DNA from: Ephemerocybe angulata | Lineage: Eukaryota > Basidiomycota > Agaricomycetes > Agaricales > Psathyrellaceae | Length of the DNA stretch: 64,000 nucleotides | NCBI GenBank assembly: GCA_013368325.1 | Contig: JAACJK010000166.1 | Coordinates: 124,001 to 188,000 of the forward strand | Reading direction: 5' to 3' | In this document: positions 22,817 to 36,276 of the stretch, in pieces | How the letters are laid out: every line of letters begins with the position of its first letter | How positions within the stretch are numbered: the stretch's first letter is position 1 | Notes under the pieces: generated by a model | The model's database searches: none | What the model was told of the DNA's origin: nothing | What the model saw: only the letters and a program-made list of their open reading frames with translations | Translations under genes and position numbers: made by a program

Positions 22817-25800
22817 CGCTGGGTGAAGTGCAGTTCGCTGTTGGAAAGCCGGCGTGAGCCTTTGTGCTCCGAGTCGGCGATTTGTTACAAACTCACTTTG
22901 TCGTCTCAAGTGGGCACGCTGCAAACCTTGCTCTGATCACAGGTGGGATGCAAGGAACGGGTGTCCGACCTACCAAGCTGTCTTTGCGCTTTAGGCTGAG
23001 CGCAACTCCTTGCAATGCCCAAAGGGTTGGTGAAGCCCTATATAGACTCAAGACCGGTACCGCTCGGCTAAGGCGCCTCCGACTGTGACTTGTAGCGCTC
23101 CCCAACCTAATTCATGGTGGAGGGCCCTCAGATCTCTATCACGGTTTGCGCACAGGCTGTGGCTAGCGCTGTTCGCTTACCCTATCGCCCACCATTGGAA
23201 GCATCCTGGTATCGATCACAGGGTCTTTACTTTCGCGGTTCCGGTCGTCGCTCGAGTCAATTGACAATGCAAGTCACATTCATCTGGCCGTCCCAGCGAC
23301 TTGTGGGATTATAACCGAGACGACCGGCCTGGGGTGAAGGTTACCGGTCAAAACGATCGGTGAGTGCCCTAATGCTGTTATTCAAGGAGTTTGACTAACC
23401 TCGTGGCCTCCCAAACGCCTTTTGCCATCCTCATTTTCAGCTAACCGCGTGGCGTTTAAACCTTGACTCTCATCGCTCTTGGTAGACTTGGTACAGCCCA
23501 ACCCCCGTCACACCCATTACCGGTTTCCTACTATGCAATAAAGGCCGTTTGCTGTGGCGGCAAGGCATTGCGACTTACGATCTGAAGCAAGCAATTTAAT
23601 CCTTCCGCTATCCGATCTGGGCAAAAACTGAATCATGCTCGTCCCTACGGGCTTGTGGCTGGAATCCCTTGAGGGCACGGCAACCCATGCGGCACCCCTA
23701 CGACCCTCTAATGCCCCTTGCGGCGTCGAACTGCAAAAACATCCAGAGGGCCTCGACGCTTCTGTCAATGAGCTTCAACGGCATCCCGCATGGATGCACC
23801 CTCGTATTCTACTTGCCTACCATAGCTTTGCATGACAGGTGCACCCAAAATCTCTTTAGAAGGAAAGCGTCATCGTGATACCTCAAGAAAAGCCATGGTC
23901 CGTTGAATCACACTATCTAATCTCTTGATCTCAGGCTGACTTGACGTTTTACCTCCACCTTCTCCGTTGGTCGGGGTTCTGTGGCCTGCTGCATTGTGCT
24001 CTTTTTTCGTTGTGTTTGTTTCATCGATCCTTCTTTCCTGACCAAAGACCGGAAACTTGCGTTAACAGGTACCCTTCGATCTATCACCCACCAGGCTGAA
24101 TCAATCCGAGCACGTTCGCGAAAAGCACGCTTCAAACTGGGTGCTGATCTTTGCGTTGGACTTTTCGGACTCTCGGGTGGGCAACACAGCGGTCCGCTCT
24201 TTCCCTTGACCTCATCCACCCTTGCAGCGTATCACAGTTCTATCTTTCATCGAGAACTCTGGAACCCACTTGTGGGATCGCCTCGCTACTTTCTGGAAGC
24301 AATTTCATTCGAAGATCTTGGGAAAGTCACGGAGGTTTCTCCGGTAAGCTCAGGTTGTGACGCTCGTCCCGACGCGGCCTCGGAAGAAGAGACTGGAAAG
24401 CCTGATGCCTGCGTGAGCGCCCATAATCCTTTTCATTTTATTAGCATTTCATTACATTCATTTCCTTGTCCTCTCGTTAAGCGTACGTTAGCGACACGGG
24501 AAGAACTTCAGATTGATCACCGTGGGCGTCTAATCCAAGCCTGTCGCCGACTTGCCGGCGTGGCAATAGGCACCTTCAAGCTCAGGGCGACTCCATCGCC
24601 CTGACGTACCTTGGAGCCCTCTCTATATTGATGTCAGGGATGATTCATTAGACCTTTCCTCCGTTTATTACTTACGGCTTCATAGGCGTCAGTGTAGGCC
24701 GCTAGCATGCCCAGATAGCATCCATTGCAGGGTCGACTGGAAGCGACTAAGGACACGATAGGGCGTTATAGTCAATCTCTCCAAACTTCTTATCTCGTTC
24801 TCCACCACCATTCGATTTCAACTCCAACTGACTGTATTGAGCAAGGTATACGCATGTACAACCCAACCCGCTATAAGCTTCGACACTCCTGCATCTACCG
24901 CCGGTGGTGCGCGACCGCAAGGCGGGAGGGGCTATGTGGCGCGCCTCCTCCATAGAAATTTACTATGTGCATTTACTTGATCTATCATCCCTTCAGGAAG
25001 ATCCAAGATTCTTGGAGCCAGTACACACGAGTACCCCGCTCAACAGCAGACGCACCGGGGCTCAAGAACCCTAGTAAGTAATCCATCTACTACTACTTGC
25101 TGAGTCTGGATGCTATATTGGCGCCGGTACGGTTGGAAATGGGTACCGATGCTGTGGTTGACGAGATTCCGAGGCCTCGCAACAACTTCTCCCGTCTTTC
25201 CAACAGCAGATACTTGTTGGATGTGGTATAGCCGGGGTCGACTGACCACGACTTGTGACCACGCTCGCTCAGCAGGGCAAGCAGACAGGTTATCACACCT
25301 CCGAGTCTTTAATAGTATATATCTCGCATGCCCTGCTACCTTCCCGAGCCCGGGCTCGTCGTCCCCAGTATGTACATACTATACTCGTGGACTTCGAACC
25401 ATTGAAACTCCCGATCGCGCCCACGGGGACGTGTGGAGGGAAGATAACCCGCCTCCACGAAATAGACTGTGTGCTGGGTGGGGCGAGTGGAGCGAGGCAA
25501 AATACCTGCAAGGCGTGGGTGATCGCGTGAAGACCGAGCAACAAAATAAGCCTCAAGGCCGCTGAGCTTACAGTCGTGTGCCAGTTTGTGTGCCAGTGCC
25601 TTGGGGAAACAGGGTTCGCCGATCGGGCAACGCTATGTTGCGGGGGAGGACGTGCTGCACATGTGAAGTGGATCGGGCTCCAAATTTCCAATAAAAAAGA
25701 CAAGCCAAGGCATGCTTATTGCCTCGTTCCCTCTCTCGGTAGTTTATTTGCCCATACTCGCCCTCTCATCACGGAGAGAAGATCCTTTCCTTGTATCCCG

Positions 25801-26823
25801 ACGATCTGGCGCCCCTCCGTTAACAAAAGATTACTGTACTCGTTCCTGAGATGACCACTCGTCCACCATCGCCTGTGTCAGTGTATTCAACCGCGAGGCC
25901 GACCTCGGACGCACGTTCACAAACCTGCAATGCGAATAGTATCTGCCCCTATTACCCCGCATCGTATCGCATTAGATGGGACCAAATCCTGGGGCCACCG
26001 TCGGCTGGCATTCCGACTTCCCGAGCAACACTCGTCATTCCGGACCCATCTCACAATATTGATTCCGAATCTCCCTCACAAGCGCCCATATAAGTCAGTG
26101 TAAAGCTAAATTGCAGTGCTCGAATGGCAGTCAATCTATGTACAGACAAGAGGGAAGGAGGTATCTCGCGAACTTCTAGGTAGGTATAAGCATCAAGAGG
26201 AGGTATCTGGATCGGAGGAGGGACATATAGGTACATAGAAGATAGGTAGAAATAACGATAGATAACGCCCAACACATGTAGACACCTGGACCGCAACGAG
26301 GCCCGACAGAAGAACACCAGAGGCCTGGCGAGTGGAAAGGGGTTCCAATCGGTGGCTGACACCAGGACAGCAGCACCGATGGTGGTGGTAATGATAGTAG
26401 ATGGTGGATATCGGATGGATGGACGATTGCGCGAATCCGAAGCCCGGATGAATATTGTAATGAATAAGGTATAGTGGACGAAGCTACTAGAATGTTTACA
26501 GTATCCTACAGTTCATACTTGTACAGGCCGCCTTGGCCATCCAGAGAGAAGTGATGATGGTACAAATGACTTGAATGAATGGATCAATGAATCGAGACCA
26601 AGATGTGAGAAAGGGGGAAATGAGGGGGAGGGGTGTGAGTTGGATGCGAGAAGGGTGGTAAGTGGAAGAGAAACGAGACTAGAAAATACAACATATGAAA
26701 AAGAGAAAAAAATGTACATCCACAAGCCCAAGAAAGAAATTCCAAATGCCCATTAACACGTTTCAGGGTGTGCGCCCCTATGAAACCCTATGATTCGGAG
26801 AAAAACGCCATCGCACGCGAGCA
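22817..26823. other. 4-kb region without a convincing gene
   Basis: Both strands were read. The longest open frame (plus, 23981-24604, 207 codons) has no recognisable motif, spans a T-rich stretch that looks non-coding, and has no good splice partners. The part near 26000-26800 is purine-rich on the plus strand and probably 3' UTR of the 26824-29295 gene. No tRNA or rRNA was recognised. Decayed transposon sequence is possible but I cannot show it. Confidence 0.5.
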
Positions 26824-29295
26824 TCACCAACGTGCATGTCCAGCGCCTAGGCTAGGAGTCGGCGGCATCGACAATTTGCTGCACCCAACGTTCTCGTATG
26901 CAACAGCCACCAGCCTCTCCCTTCCCCCGCCCAAACCCATCTCCCTCCCTCGCCCCTCCCACCTCATGTTACTCTTAACCACCACATTCGCCAACGCCTT
27001 CAAACGCAAGTAAGCTGGGTTCGCCACGCTTCGGACCCTCCAAGAGACCCCGCGGATCGTCCCGTTCGCGCATTGACTGCGCAGATCGACAACGACGACG
27101 GGTCCCTGCTCCGGGTATGTGGTGTGCAAGTGAGAAAAGGCGTTGAATCTGAACGGGCTACGACTGGGGGTAGGGACGGGTTTGAAGTGAAGCTGGTAAG
27201 GCAGCGGGTTGGGAAGAACGGTGCTGGGAGGACCATCGCGAGGAGCATATGGTGATCCAAGTGGTATATCGAAGAACTTGCTCAAAGCCGGCGTCCTACG
27301 AACGTGCACGCACGCACCAACTTCCTCCTGATTGGGATCGTCCTGATCCACGACGCTCTCGGACTCCGATCCCTTCAGAGCAGCAGTGCACGAGGAGCAC
27401 GACTGTACATCCAAGAATTTCGCCACGTCCTTCGGGGACACGCGATATCCAGGACGCTTCCCCCGCTTCTTCGCAGACCCATTCGCACTCTCCCTCTTAC
27501 TCTCGTACACATCCCCAGACGACCTCACAACTCGCACAATCCTCACACCCCTCTCCCTGTCGTACTCGTATGCAACCTCCCTATCCTCCCACCGGTCTCC
27601 ATCACAAGCAGCTGCAACACTAAACATGGCAGCCGTCACATAGGCCTGCTGGAACCCCTTCGCGAACCCAACAAGTTGAGTGACGCTCGCGGATACACTT
27701 TGCGAGACATTGCTCAGTAAAGCAGTCGTGACGCTGGGTGCACTGACCGTCCGTGATCGTCGTCGGATGAGGGATTCGAGGGAGGTGGAATAGGGCTTGG
27801 CGCGGACGGGAGTGGGAATAGTCAAGTCAAAGGAAAGGGGAGTGTCGCACAGGTTGACGGCGGTAAGGTGGCACTTGCACTGGTTGTCGTCCTCCCTGAT
27901 CCGGGTCTCGATGGGCAGAGGTGGGGTCACAAGGGTCGTGGACAGCCAGGAGCCGCGGCGACTTGGCGATGTAGAGGACGACGCCGAGGTCGGAGGGGAC
28001 TTGAACCAGCTGCTGCGAGGAGAGGGTGATGGCGAGACAGTGGTCGCACTGGATGACGTTGATGCAGTGCTTCCGAAAGAGAGCCACGAGCTTGGCCGAG
28101 AGCTTGCAGCCGAAGATGTTGGAGATGAGACCTCCGAAGACGAGGAAGAGGAAGAGCGGCGGCATTCTGAGCAGACGCCTGGGGTGATCCTGGGTCTGGC
28201 AGTGACCTTGCCCTTGCCCTTCTCAGATCGTCTCCAGACCTCTTCTGATGATGAAGGAGGAGCAAGAAGGGACTCGAAGAGCTCCGACTGCTTGCGGCGC
28301 CTGACCTGGCTCCGAGAGAGCTTCCCGGGGCCCTTGGATCTCGATCTGGAGCGGGCCTTGGAGACGGCGGGGCTTTGAGGTCTGCGGCTCCGTTCTTCGT
28401 TGGTGAGGGGAAAGAGGGGCCCCTGCATGCTCCCTAGGACTTCGGTGAAGGTGACTGCGCGCGAGTCGTCATAGATGGGTTTGCGTTGGGTGGGTTTAGG
28501 GACGAGAGGGGAAGTGGGCTGGTGACGGCGAGAACTGGGGGTCATGGGGGGTACGATCATGTAGTCGTAGAGAAAGGAGGACTGGCGTTCTTCATCGCTG
28601 TCGGTGTCGCTGCTGTTGCATGGCTGACGACGGCGGGAGGTGTAGCTGACCTGGCGCTGGTTACGTGGACCGGGTCTGAGCTGGAGAACGCGGGCCTCGG
28701 TTGGGCGGAAGCGAGCCCGTTTTGCTCGTTCCTCCTGTTCCTTGAGGCGCCGACGCTCCTCCTCTTCCGCACGCACCGTCTCCTTGTGTCTCAGCACCAT
28801 CGCCCGCTCCTCCCGCATCCGCCGCTTCTCGTTCGTCCACTTCTGCCCACACCGGTACAGCCGATCCAGTCGCTGGCGCTCCTCTAATCTCTGCATCTCC
28901 AGGCGCTGCATTTCTTGGAGGGCCTTCTCGTCGCGTTCATCGAGCACGAGCCCGCCGTTGGGGGCGAAGCAGTAGTCGAAGTCCTCGTCCTGGACCTCTG
29001 CGATGCGGGGGTCGTTGTCGCCGGTGACCTCGATGCCCTTGAGTCTGAGGAGGAGGATCTTGGCGAGGTGAAAGTTGTCCTGGGCGTATGCGATGTGGAC
29101 CTGGTCCTCGAGGGTGGGTGGTGGGGAGGGGGAGCGTGCATAGTCGTCGTGGGGTGACATGGAGGAGGACGACGACGACGATGAGGACGAGCAGCTGGGC
29201 GGCGAGCTCGATGTGCTGGGCGGGGCTCTGCGTTCGTGCGAGGCCTTGCGGGCAATGGCGGTCTGGGAGACCTGGCGTGACCTGCCTCTATTCAT
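26824..29295 (-). CDS. hypothetical disordered protein with central coiled coil
   Basis: A single open frame of 823 codons from the ATG at 29295 (MNRGRSRQVSQTAIARKASH); an in-frame ATG at 29340 would add 15 residues. The N terminus has a Ser run. A short ordered segment LEDQVHIAYAQDNFHLAKIL with FDYCFAPNGGLVLDE is followed by a charged coiled coil rich in Glu/Arg (residues about 125-200). The middle is Ser/Arg/Pro-rich and carries scattered cysteines (CSECRR, QCKCHLTAVNLC, CSSCTAAL). The C-terminal 150 residues look more ordered (FFDIPLGSPYAPRDGPPS, VVVVDLRSQCANGTIRGVSW). I do not recognise the family; the layout is typical of lineage-specific basidiomycete proteins. Coding status rests on the length of the frame and biased composition. 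Confidence 0.72.
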   Translation of the reverse strand: MNRGRSRQVSQTAIARKASHERRAPPSTSSSPPSCSSSSSSSSSSMSPHDDYARSPSPPPTLEDQVHIAYAQDNFHLAKILLLRLKGIEVTGDNDPRIAEVQDEDFDYCFAPNGGLVLDERDEKALQEMQRLEMQRLEERQRLDRLYRCGQKWTNEKRRMREERAMVLRHKETVRAEEEERRRLKEQEERAKRARFRPTEARVLQLRPGPRNQRQVSYTSRRRQPCNSSDTDSDEERQSSFLYDYMIVPPMTPSSRRHQPTSPLVPKPTQRKPIYDDSRAVTFTEVLGSMQGPLFPLTNEERSRRPQSPAVSKARSRSRSKGPGKLSRSQVRRRKQSELFESLLAPPSSSEEVWRRSEKGKGKVTARPRITPGVCSECRRSSSSSSSEVSSPTSSAASSRPSSWLSFGSTASTSSSATTVSPSPSPRSSWFKSPPTSASSSTSPSRRGSWLSTTLVTPPLPIETRIREDDNQCKCHLTAVNLCDTPLSFDLTIPTPVRAKPYSTSLESLIRRRSRTVSAPSVTTALLSNVSQSVSASVTQLVGFAKGFQQAYVTAAMFSVAAACDGDRWEDREVAYEYDRERGVRIVRVVRSSGDVYESKRESANGSAKKRGKRPGYRVSPKDVAKFLDVQSCSSCTAALKGSESESVVDQDDPNQEEVGACVHVRRTPALSKFFDIPLGSPYAPRDGPPSTVLPNPLPYQLHFKPVPTPSRSPFRFNAFSHLHTTYPEQGPVVVVDLRSQCANGTIRGVSWRVRSVANPAYLRLKALANVVVKSNMRWEGRGREMGLGGGRERLVAVAYENVGCSKLSMPPTPSLGAGHARW

Positions 29296-29340
29296 GTCGG
29301 GGCAGAAAGTGGGATGGGCCAGTGTCCAACGATTGGTCAT

Positions 29341-32300
29341 ATATCAAACAACAGCGCCTCGAGGCAGATCTCAGATCCAGATCCCCAGATCTCCTTATCA
29401 GCCAATCACGGCCTTTTGTCGGACTCTGAATTCCCGCCCCAGCCCGCCTCCATCATCGGGGGCTCTCTTGCCTTATCCGGAAGGCTATGACCCTCGTCAT
29501 CGTCACACCGCCCGCAGCGGCTGGCGCTCGGGATGGCTCCGGTGGCTCACTATTAGGCGCCCCAGCCATGTCAATGCTTGCCGCCTGCGCCGGGAACGCC
29601 ACCCTCCCCACCTGGCTACCTATCCCAAAATGTCAACTCAGCACCAACCATTCTAGGTCTTGTGTTTTCTTTTTCTCCACCTCTTCCGGCCGCTTTTGCA
29701 TGCGTATCTGCGCTCAGCTCCGGGCGGAAAAGGTAGTATGGCCTTCATTTGATTATCGGAGAAACCACAATGTACTGGCACGGCTATGCGCGAAACCAGA
29801 GAAGCTGCCACCTTCCTTTTCATTTTCGTAGACCTCGGAATATCCCAGCATCCATCCTCATGCGTCTATGGGCGACTTTCATCAGAATCAGCCCATCGCA
29901 CTCGTATCCCATCCCATCCCTTGCTCTCCCCTTCAAGCTTCAAGGTTGCTTCAAGGAAGGTGGAGTGATGATACAGTAATGCGATGTTGTAACCGTCTTA
30001 AAAAGCTTGAGCTGTATACGTATCCTCGCTATCTTGGGCTGTTAAGACTCGCGACGTCGTCGGAGTACGAGAGGTGAACTGCGACTGCGCGTAAAGCATG
30101 TCTAGTCAGCCTAGTAGACGTCACTGGCTGCTGTTAGCCAGGATATTAACGAGCTAAACTCAACAGCACTGGTCTTCATCCCCTTTCTGAGTGAGCAACT
30201 GTTGATCTACTACAACCCTGAAAAGGCAGATGGATATCCACGTCGCGTCTCTAACGATCACGCATCCTCGAGGACACGACTGGATACGGGCACACGCGCT
30301 CATAGATGCCTACATACGAGACAACAAACAGTCCACAAGTCCAACTACGGTGGTCGGGTATGAATCATATGGCTGGCCCCGCAGGAGCCATGGGCATCTG
30401 ATACTGCCGATACTCGACTATCACCAGCCACGCTAGCTACTGGGCCACCTTACCTACATTTGCCTCCGCTTAACAGCACCCACTCTTGCTCCCGCGAGAG
30501 GCGTCGCAGTTGACCTCTGTTGACCTCCACGCGAAATACTCGCAATCTCTGAAACCTGATTCGAGTGAACCCGACCATCCTCGAACCGCCTGGGAGGCTC
30601 TGGGAGATGCGGCGTGGGTGCTCCTGCCCACGGTCGCCACCACCATCTCCAAATCCGAGTGCACTTTGAACTGCTTCAACAACACGACGACCGGACGCTA
30701 TACGTACTTCTCCATCCTTTCGGTCCTTGCCATTGAAGCACGTTCGACGTTGACAGAAGTGATTGCCTAGAGAGAGTCGCAGGTTCTCGGAAATAGTAAA
30801 TACTATATCCTTCGTCCTTCGCGAACGCGAGAGAACGACGGCCTGATGTCCGCCTCAACTGCGCCTCGTACTACCCGAGTTTAAGGTTTCGTGAGAGCCT
30901 GTCGGGGGAGGTTTTAGTAGGTGGCTGTAGGTTACTTACTATAAGGAAGACTATAGCAGCTTCCCTAATTAAGGCTAAGTGAAACTGAGGGAGTTGACTA
31001 TAGTTGGACTGCTTCTCATTACACGGTGGACCTCTGTGGATGGCATATTAAAGGATGACGCACGCTCAACAGGATACCACTCCTAGACGTCAGGACTCAG
31101 GAGAGAGAATGCACAGGAGGTCAATCATTCAGATTCAAGTATAGCGCTTGCCCATGGCTAAACTCGGGGACGCAAAGGTTCAGACAGCTGAATCCTGCCA
31201 ACCGTGGCCTCCAAACTGCTCCATATTCATAAAACGGAGCCCCACCAAGCATACCATTTTCACGAGCCTCGATGCCCCATAACCGGCGCTAATTACATTG
31301 TCACCCTCGAGGCTCCCGTCCGCTTAAAGAAACGCAATGCTCATAAGAGGAAACCCACCCGCAGGCTCCGTCCAGCCGCCACGGATGTCGGCTTACCGTC
31401 TCCGGCACGCCAAATTCGTTCAGCATCAATCCAGGCTGGACGTTGGGGGAGGTTGGGGGGATGGGGGACTGGCCCCCGCCACCGCCACAGAAAATCCCAA
31501 AATGGACTTAGGCGTCGGGATGGACTCGCGCGACGGCCGGTCGATCGGCGGGCGCGTCGTACCCTCGGAAACGCCGACTCCCATGCCGTCGCGTGGCCGA
31601 TGCCGCGCGGCTCAAGGCTGTCCCCCTCGGTGCCTGGCCTTGCCCTTCCCCAGCATTCCCCGCCGCTTAATTGGCATGAACTCGGCTGGGTTGGCGGAAG
31701 AAAATCTAGGCAGTGAAATTAAGCGCTCGTGGCGCTCCCACACCATTCGAGACCATTCGATAGGCAGAAAGTTGCAGAAAGCTGTGAAGGGTGCGGAAAC
31801 CGGTTACTGCAGACCCGGTGAAGGAGCATCCGATGCGACCACTTCCTCGCTGCACACTGCAGAAGCCATGAGCCCGCAAGTACTCAAGGCCGAGAGACCA
31901 CCTGTCGTGGATTGCAAACTCGCATACCTAGTTGGACTTTGTCATGATGCAGCGGTTGCGCAGGCATTGACAAGGAAATGGAGTGTGTAGGCGGGTAGGC
32001 GGTGCACACTTCTGCGCACTGGTGACTATGAAATGGATAAAATACGATTGGCTAAAAGTAGCTACGCGAGGGTGTCGGCCTGTGTCGGCTACCGGCCGGC
32101 TGTATGCTCCGAGCACCACTGCCTCCCGTTTCCCTGGCGGCGCGCTGTCCGTGGCGCCTCCGCAGGTACGGGCGCGGCATCATGGCAGCAAGCGCCGACG
32201 CGCGCTTACCCAGATCAGTCGTGACTACGTCACTGTTACGAGCGTGAGTGTCCCGATGCTTTCAAAAAATGCAGAAAACCAGTAACAAAGCATCACGCGT

Positions 32301-34682
32301 CCTCACCTATTGTCAAGCAGATTGTAAAAGGTGCGCTGGTCTGCGTGAAAATGCGAGACACATCTGTTTATGGAGGGCGCACAAAGGTAATAATTGAGAA
32401 TGATCGCAGCCTTTGCAGCGGCGTCTATCCCGCAGTCCTCCCGAACCGGATCTCGAGACTACCCAAATTGTACCCAAGGGCGGCGGCTGCCACCAGAAAA
32501 CCGTTTGTCCGCTGATTGAATGATTCCAGCTCCTCCGAGCCTCTTGAGGCAAGAGTCCTATCTAACTCCATCTAAACTAGTAGCAAAGAAACGAACGGCT
32601 CGACATTCCGCATCCCGACGGCGACAAACGAGAATCCAATCGGGAAGTGTCTTGGATGCGGTTAAGATGTTCATATCCTCTGAAATGCTTTCATTCCCCC
32701 CTGTCAAATAACATTGAAAGCTGTCCTTTCTGACGGCGCCTTAGGAGCCAGCGAAGAAATGGGGTTCTTTATTCACTCTAAAGAAAGAACACAGACTAGC
32801 TCAAACTCACACACAAGACCCAACATGCCTCCGTTTTTGGCATTGAGAGGAGGCGCCACCAACCCAAATCGCGTAAAGCCTCAACATCCATGGTCTCATT
32901 AACTTCGTACCCTGAAGACTGTAAGATGAAAAACAGAAAGAGATGAGCTTCGGGCGCCCTTACATGCAGTCGCAACCGGGGAGAAGGTCAGGTTAAACTC
33001 CAACGAACCTTCTCTCCAAAGTTACGCCTCACAAAACCCTGGAAGAAGCACCCGCACAACCACTCATGTCGCAAACGACATCCCACCCCTCTGCCCAAAT
33101 CGCCTTCCTCTTCCACTTCGAGTTGCTCGAATCCCAGCGGTGCTGATCGAAGATGAACAAGTGATCTTTCCGAAACGCCTTCCATCTCCAATACCTTTAT
33201 AGCCATAGGAGCGTCCTAACGCATACGGGTATACGCAACTCTGATAAGTCGCAAGTGGGCCCAGGACGACAGCGAGAGCACTCCATATAAAGGCAAGAAG
33301 GAAGCAAACACCTACGCCCAAAAGGCAAGTTACTCAACAGACGCCCAGGGCTGATGCATGTCAGATTGCGGCGTGGATATCAAGGTTACCACAAACGTCC
33401 ATGGTTCCTGGGAGGTGTGCGCCTCGAAAAGGGCAGTGATGACCCAACGGATCGCCACACTCGATTTGCGCGGGCCTTCCTAATATTTCTGTCTTTCTTC
33501 TCAACTCATATACACACAGATGACGCTAGCTGCGTAGGGGTGACCCCCGGACGTACTTCATTTCCTGCTACTGCTAGCTATCAAGAACCCATTTGTTCTC
33601 TTCCATTGGCTGAAAGACAACTCACACTTCGAACCTGTATCCGTTGTCGAATAGAATCAAGGAGCACTGCGCCATATCACATACGCCGCCGTAGCGCCGG
33701 GTGCCATGGGTGGGCCCGAACATAGAGACTCCTTCTCGGCGCGGACTAGAACTGGGTAAGTGCCTCCAGAGTAACGGAACGGAGAGCAGTGAACTCGACC
33801 AGGACAAGGGCACTGCTCGGATTAGATCTGATAAGCTATGGCTCAACGAAGCAGAGCTCATGTAACATAGCGCCGCCTTCTGTGGTGGCGTACGAAGCGT
33901 AGAAGCGTACGGCGAACGAGAAATACCGGGCTGGAAGAACAAGAGGATATCACTGAAACTCTACGCGTCCCTGACATGTCCACCCAGTACAATACCCTGG
34001 ATAGGTCCATAGTCGTTGCCAGACCGAGCCACGAGGTGATGGACGGCGCAGGAAGCAGAGCAGGGCAGCAGACCATGGCCAAAGCGGTTGTCTAACGTGC
34101 ACAAGAGCAGTGCTTCCGGAGTTCGCAGTCGAGCCTCGTGCACGGCGACGCCTTGATAGCGCTGGGATCGTGCTGATTTTTGATAAGGGTTGCACAAGGA
34201 TACGCGTGTTCGTTCCGAGAGTGTAGGAGTTGGTGGATGCATATGGGATCCGCGGTGAGACCAATTGGTGATGAATCTCAAAGGATGGAGCGTTCGCGGG
34301 CGGCACCGCATACAGAAAAGGCGCTAATATCAGGGAGAATCAAAGCACTGGTCCGATCAACAGTGAGAGTGAAAATGTCCTCCCCGAACGATTGGTGCAG
34401 ACCCACAGGTTGGACCATGCAGATTCGGGGTTCGTTGGGTGAGCCACCGCCGGACTGACCGAACTAGGACACGAGCGGCGTACATTGCACCATGAAAGGA
34501 AAGGTCACAGCACTCACAATCATGGCATTGCACGCAACGCGTACTGAATGAGACGCATGAAGCCCGGAACGTCATTTAATCTCGATCCAATTGTCCCGAG
34601 TCAAGATAGCATTAATGTCTGTTGTCCAACTAAAGTCAACAAAAGCAAAGCTGGGCTGGGCGGAGTAAGAGAGTACAAAGGT
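29341..34682. other. 5.3-kb gene-poor region
   Basis: No gene could be supported on either strand. Open frames at 31204-31716 and 31337-31990 overlap in different frames inside GC-rich DNA and lack motifs. Overlapping minus-strand frames at 33860-34310 contain protein-like fragments broken by stops and could be a decayed gene. An AT-rich island of about 120 bp lies at 30905-31025. No tRNA, terminal repeats or target duplications were recognised. Confidence 0.5.
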
Positions 34683-36082
34683 TCACCAAAAGCGAAACTT
34701 GGATTTATTCTTCTTTTTGTCTTTGCTTTCTTTCTCTTCGCCATCATGGACTTTACCACTTTGCCTCTCCTCCTCTGCTTTAGCAGCTTGCTCGGCCTTT
34801 AATATTTCTTCAGGCTCCGGCATGAGAATAGGGCGATATATTGTCCCTGCATCCCATGCCATTGGAAGAAGGGCAACGGGTAGCAACCAGGTCGCCGTTA
34901 AGACAACGCCGTTTCCTACACAAAAGCAACAATTAGTTGAATGGCTATGAACAGACGGGCCAGGGGTAACGAACCGTCATCCAGCGAGCGTATCCTATCC
35001 CAGCTCCAAGCAATGAACACCCCGACGTAACTAGCCATTGGTGCCAACCTCTTTAACATCATCACAGCAGGCTTGAACTGGACTGGAATGACTGCCATCG
35101 GTATCTTATCCAGCATCCACTTCAAGGCGCCTGTAATCATAGCCGCCCGCGCCGCAGCTTTGACAGAGGATGCTCCCAGCTTCGCCATGACCGGAGGTGG
35201 CAAATACAATCGGTATCCCCACCAGGCCGTGAGCACTGACAGCTCGGTAGTCGACGGAACCCACACGCGCTTCTCCACAGCAGGTTCACACCCGGTTGTC
35301 GGAGGGTGCAGAATTGCCTTCAACTTGTCCGTCGCCGAATGCCCGTGCGGCTCTGCACTTTCGTGCACAACTTCTGCTTCCGCCAGGCAGACTTTGGAGT
35401 CTGCTTTGGGTTCCAGAGGCGCGTACATCATCAACCCACCACTCTCCTCTTCCACCGAAGACCCCACACTCGTTCCGTCATCGTCCAATTTGGCCGAGTC
35501 CTTATCGTCCCGCCGCAACCCAGCAAGTATGTTCCAGATACTAGGACTCTTGTCCTTTCCATCGACCCCTGCGTCCCCATTCATGAGCTCCTCGGAGGAC
35601 AGCATCTTGACCAGTTTTGGATCAATTCCGGGTGGTACTGGAGCCGACATGGGTTCCGAGGAAGCTTCGAGGACACCGTTCGCCTTCACATCAGTCGCTG
35701 TAGGGGTAGCTGCTGTCGATCCCATAACGGGAATTGGAAGAAGCTCGATCATCGACCGCAGTCTTTTGGCGAAGGTAATTGGTTCAATATGTTCCTCGGG
35801 CGTGGAGTCATCCGAGGTTGTCGATCGTGTAGCACTATCCTGTGCAGGTAAGGGATCGGAGGGTGTGGTAGCAGCGGGAGTAGGAGGGAGTGTTGAGGTT
35901 TGGATGTCCTCGATGTCCCAGGAAGGCGGTGGAAACTGAAGTTTGGGTCGTTTCTCGCGTTTGGGTACCAGTGAACCGGTGAGCGATTTGAAACGCGATA
36001 TCGCAGTTAGCTTTGCAGTTGGAAGCTGTGGCGACTTGGTGAGCGGGTCTGAGGGAGCAATGGTTGAGGATGCTGCAGACAT
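34683..36082 (-). CDS. hypothetical membrane-associated protein
   Basis: About 446 residues in two exons; the intron (about 34917-34974) joins RIRSLDDG to NGVVLTATWLLPVAL. The start at 36080-36082 gives MSAASSTIAPSDPLTKSP. The first 250 residues are Ser/Thr/Pro-rich and disordered, with segments such as FAKRLRSMIELLPIPV and IDPKLVKMLSSEELM. The C-terminal 170 residues hold hydrophobic helices (VLTAWWGYRLYLPPPVMAKL, AAMITGALKWMLDKIPMAVI, MASYVGVFIAWSWDRI, GVVLTATWLLPVALLPMAWD), then a Lys/Glu tail ending KNKSKFRFW. I do not recognise the family. It is 194 bp downstream of an F-box gene on the same strand. The antisense frame at 35073-35939 is a composition shadow. Confidence 0.75.
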
Positions 36083-36276
36083 TGCCGTTGGATAGCAATT
36101 AGAGTTTGTGGTATAGTAGGAAAGGATAAATGTAGAAGAAGACAAATGGTCCATCGACGTGCTTGTTGCTCGTCTGATGTCATGGGAGCCGCACAGCCAC
36201 GGATCCACGGATCCGCCAACGGGCCCAGACGTGGGAAGACCTGGGATCGCCTTCCCGCTGCGCGTTGGCTGCGCGC

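Noticed and set aside
23981..24604. 207-codon plus-strand open frame in the 4-kb gap
   Set aside because: No recognisable motif, no good splice neighbours and compositionally uneven; could be chance.
31204..31990. Overlapping open frames in GC-rich DNA
   Set aside because: Two frames are open at once, with no motif and no splice structure; typical of GC-biased non-coding DNA.
35073..35939. 288-codon plus-strand open frame
   Set aside because: Antisense of the minus-strand gene at 34683-36082, whose spliced product is more protein-like and has membrane segments; the antisense product is a Ser/Gly-rich shadow.
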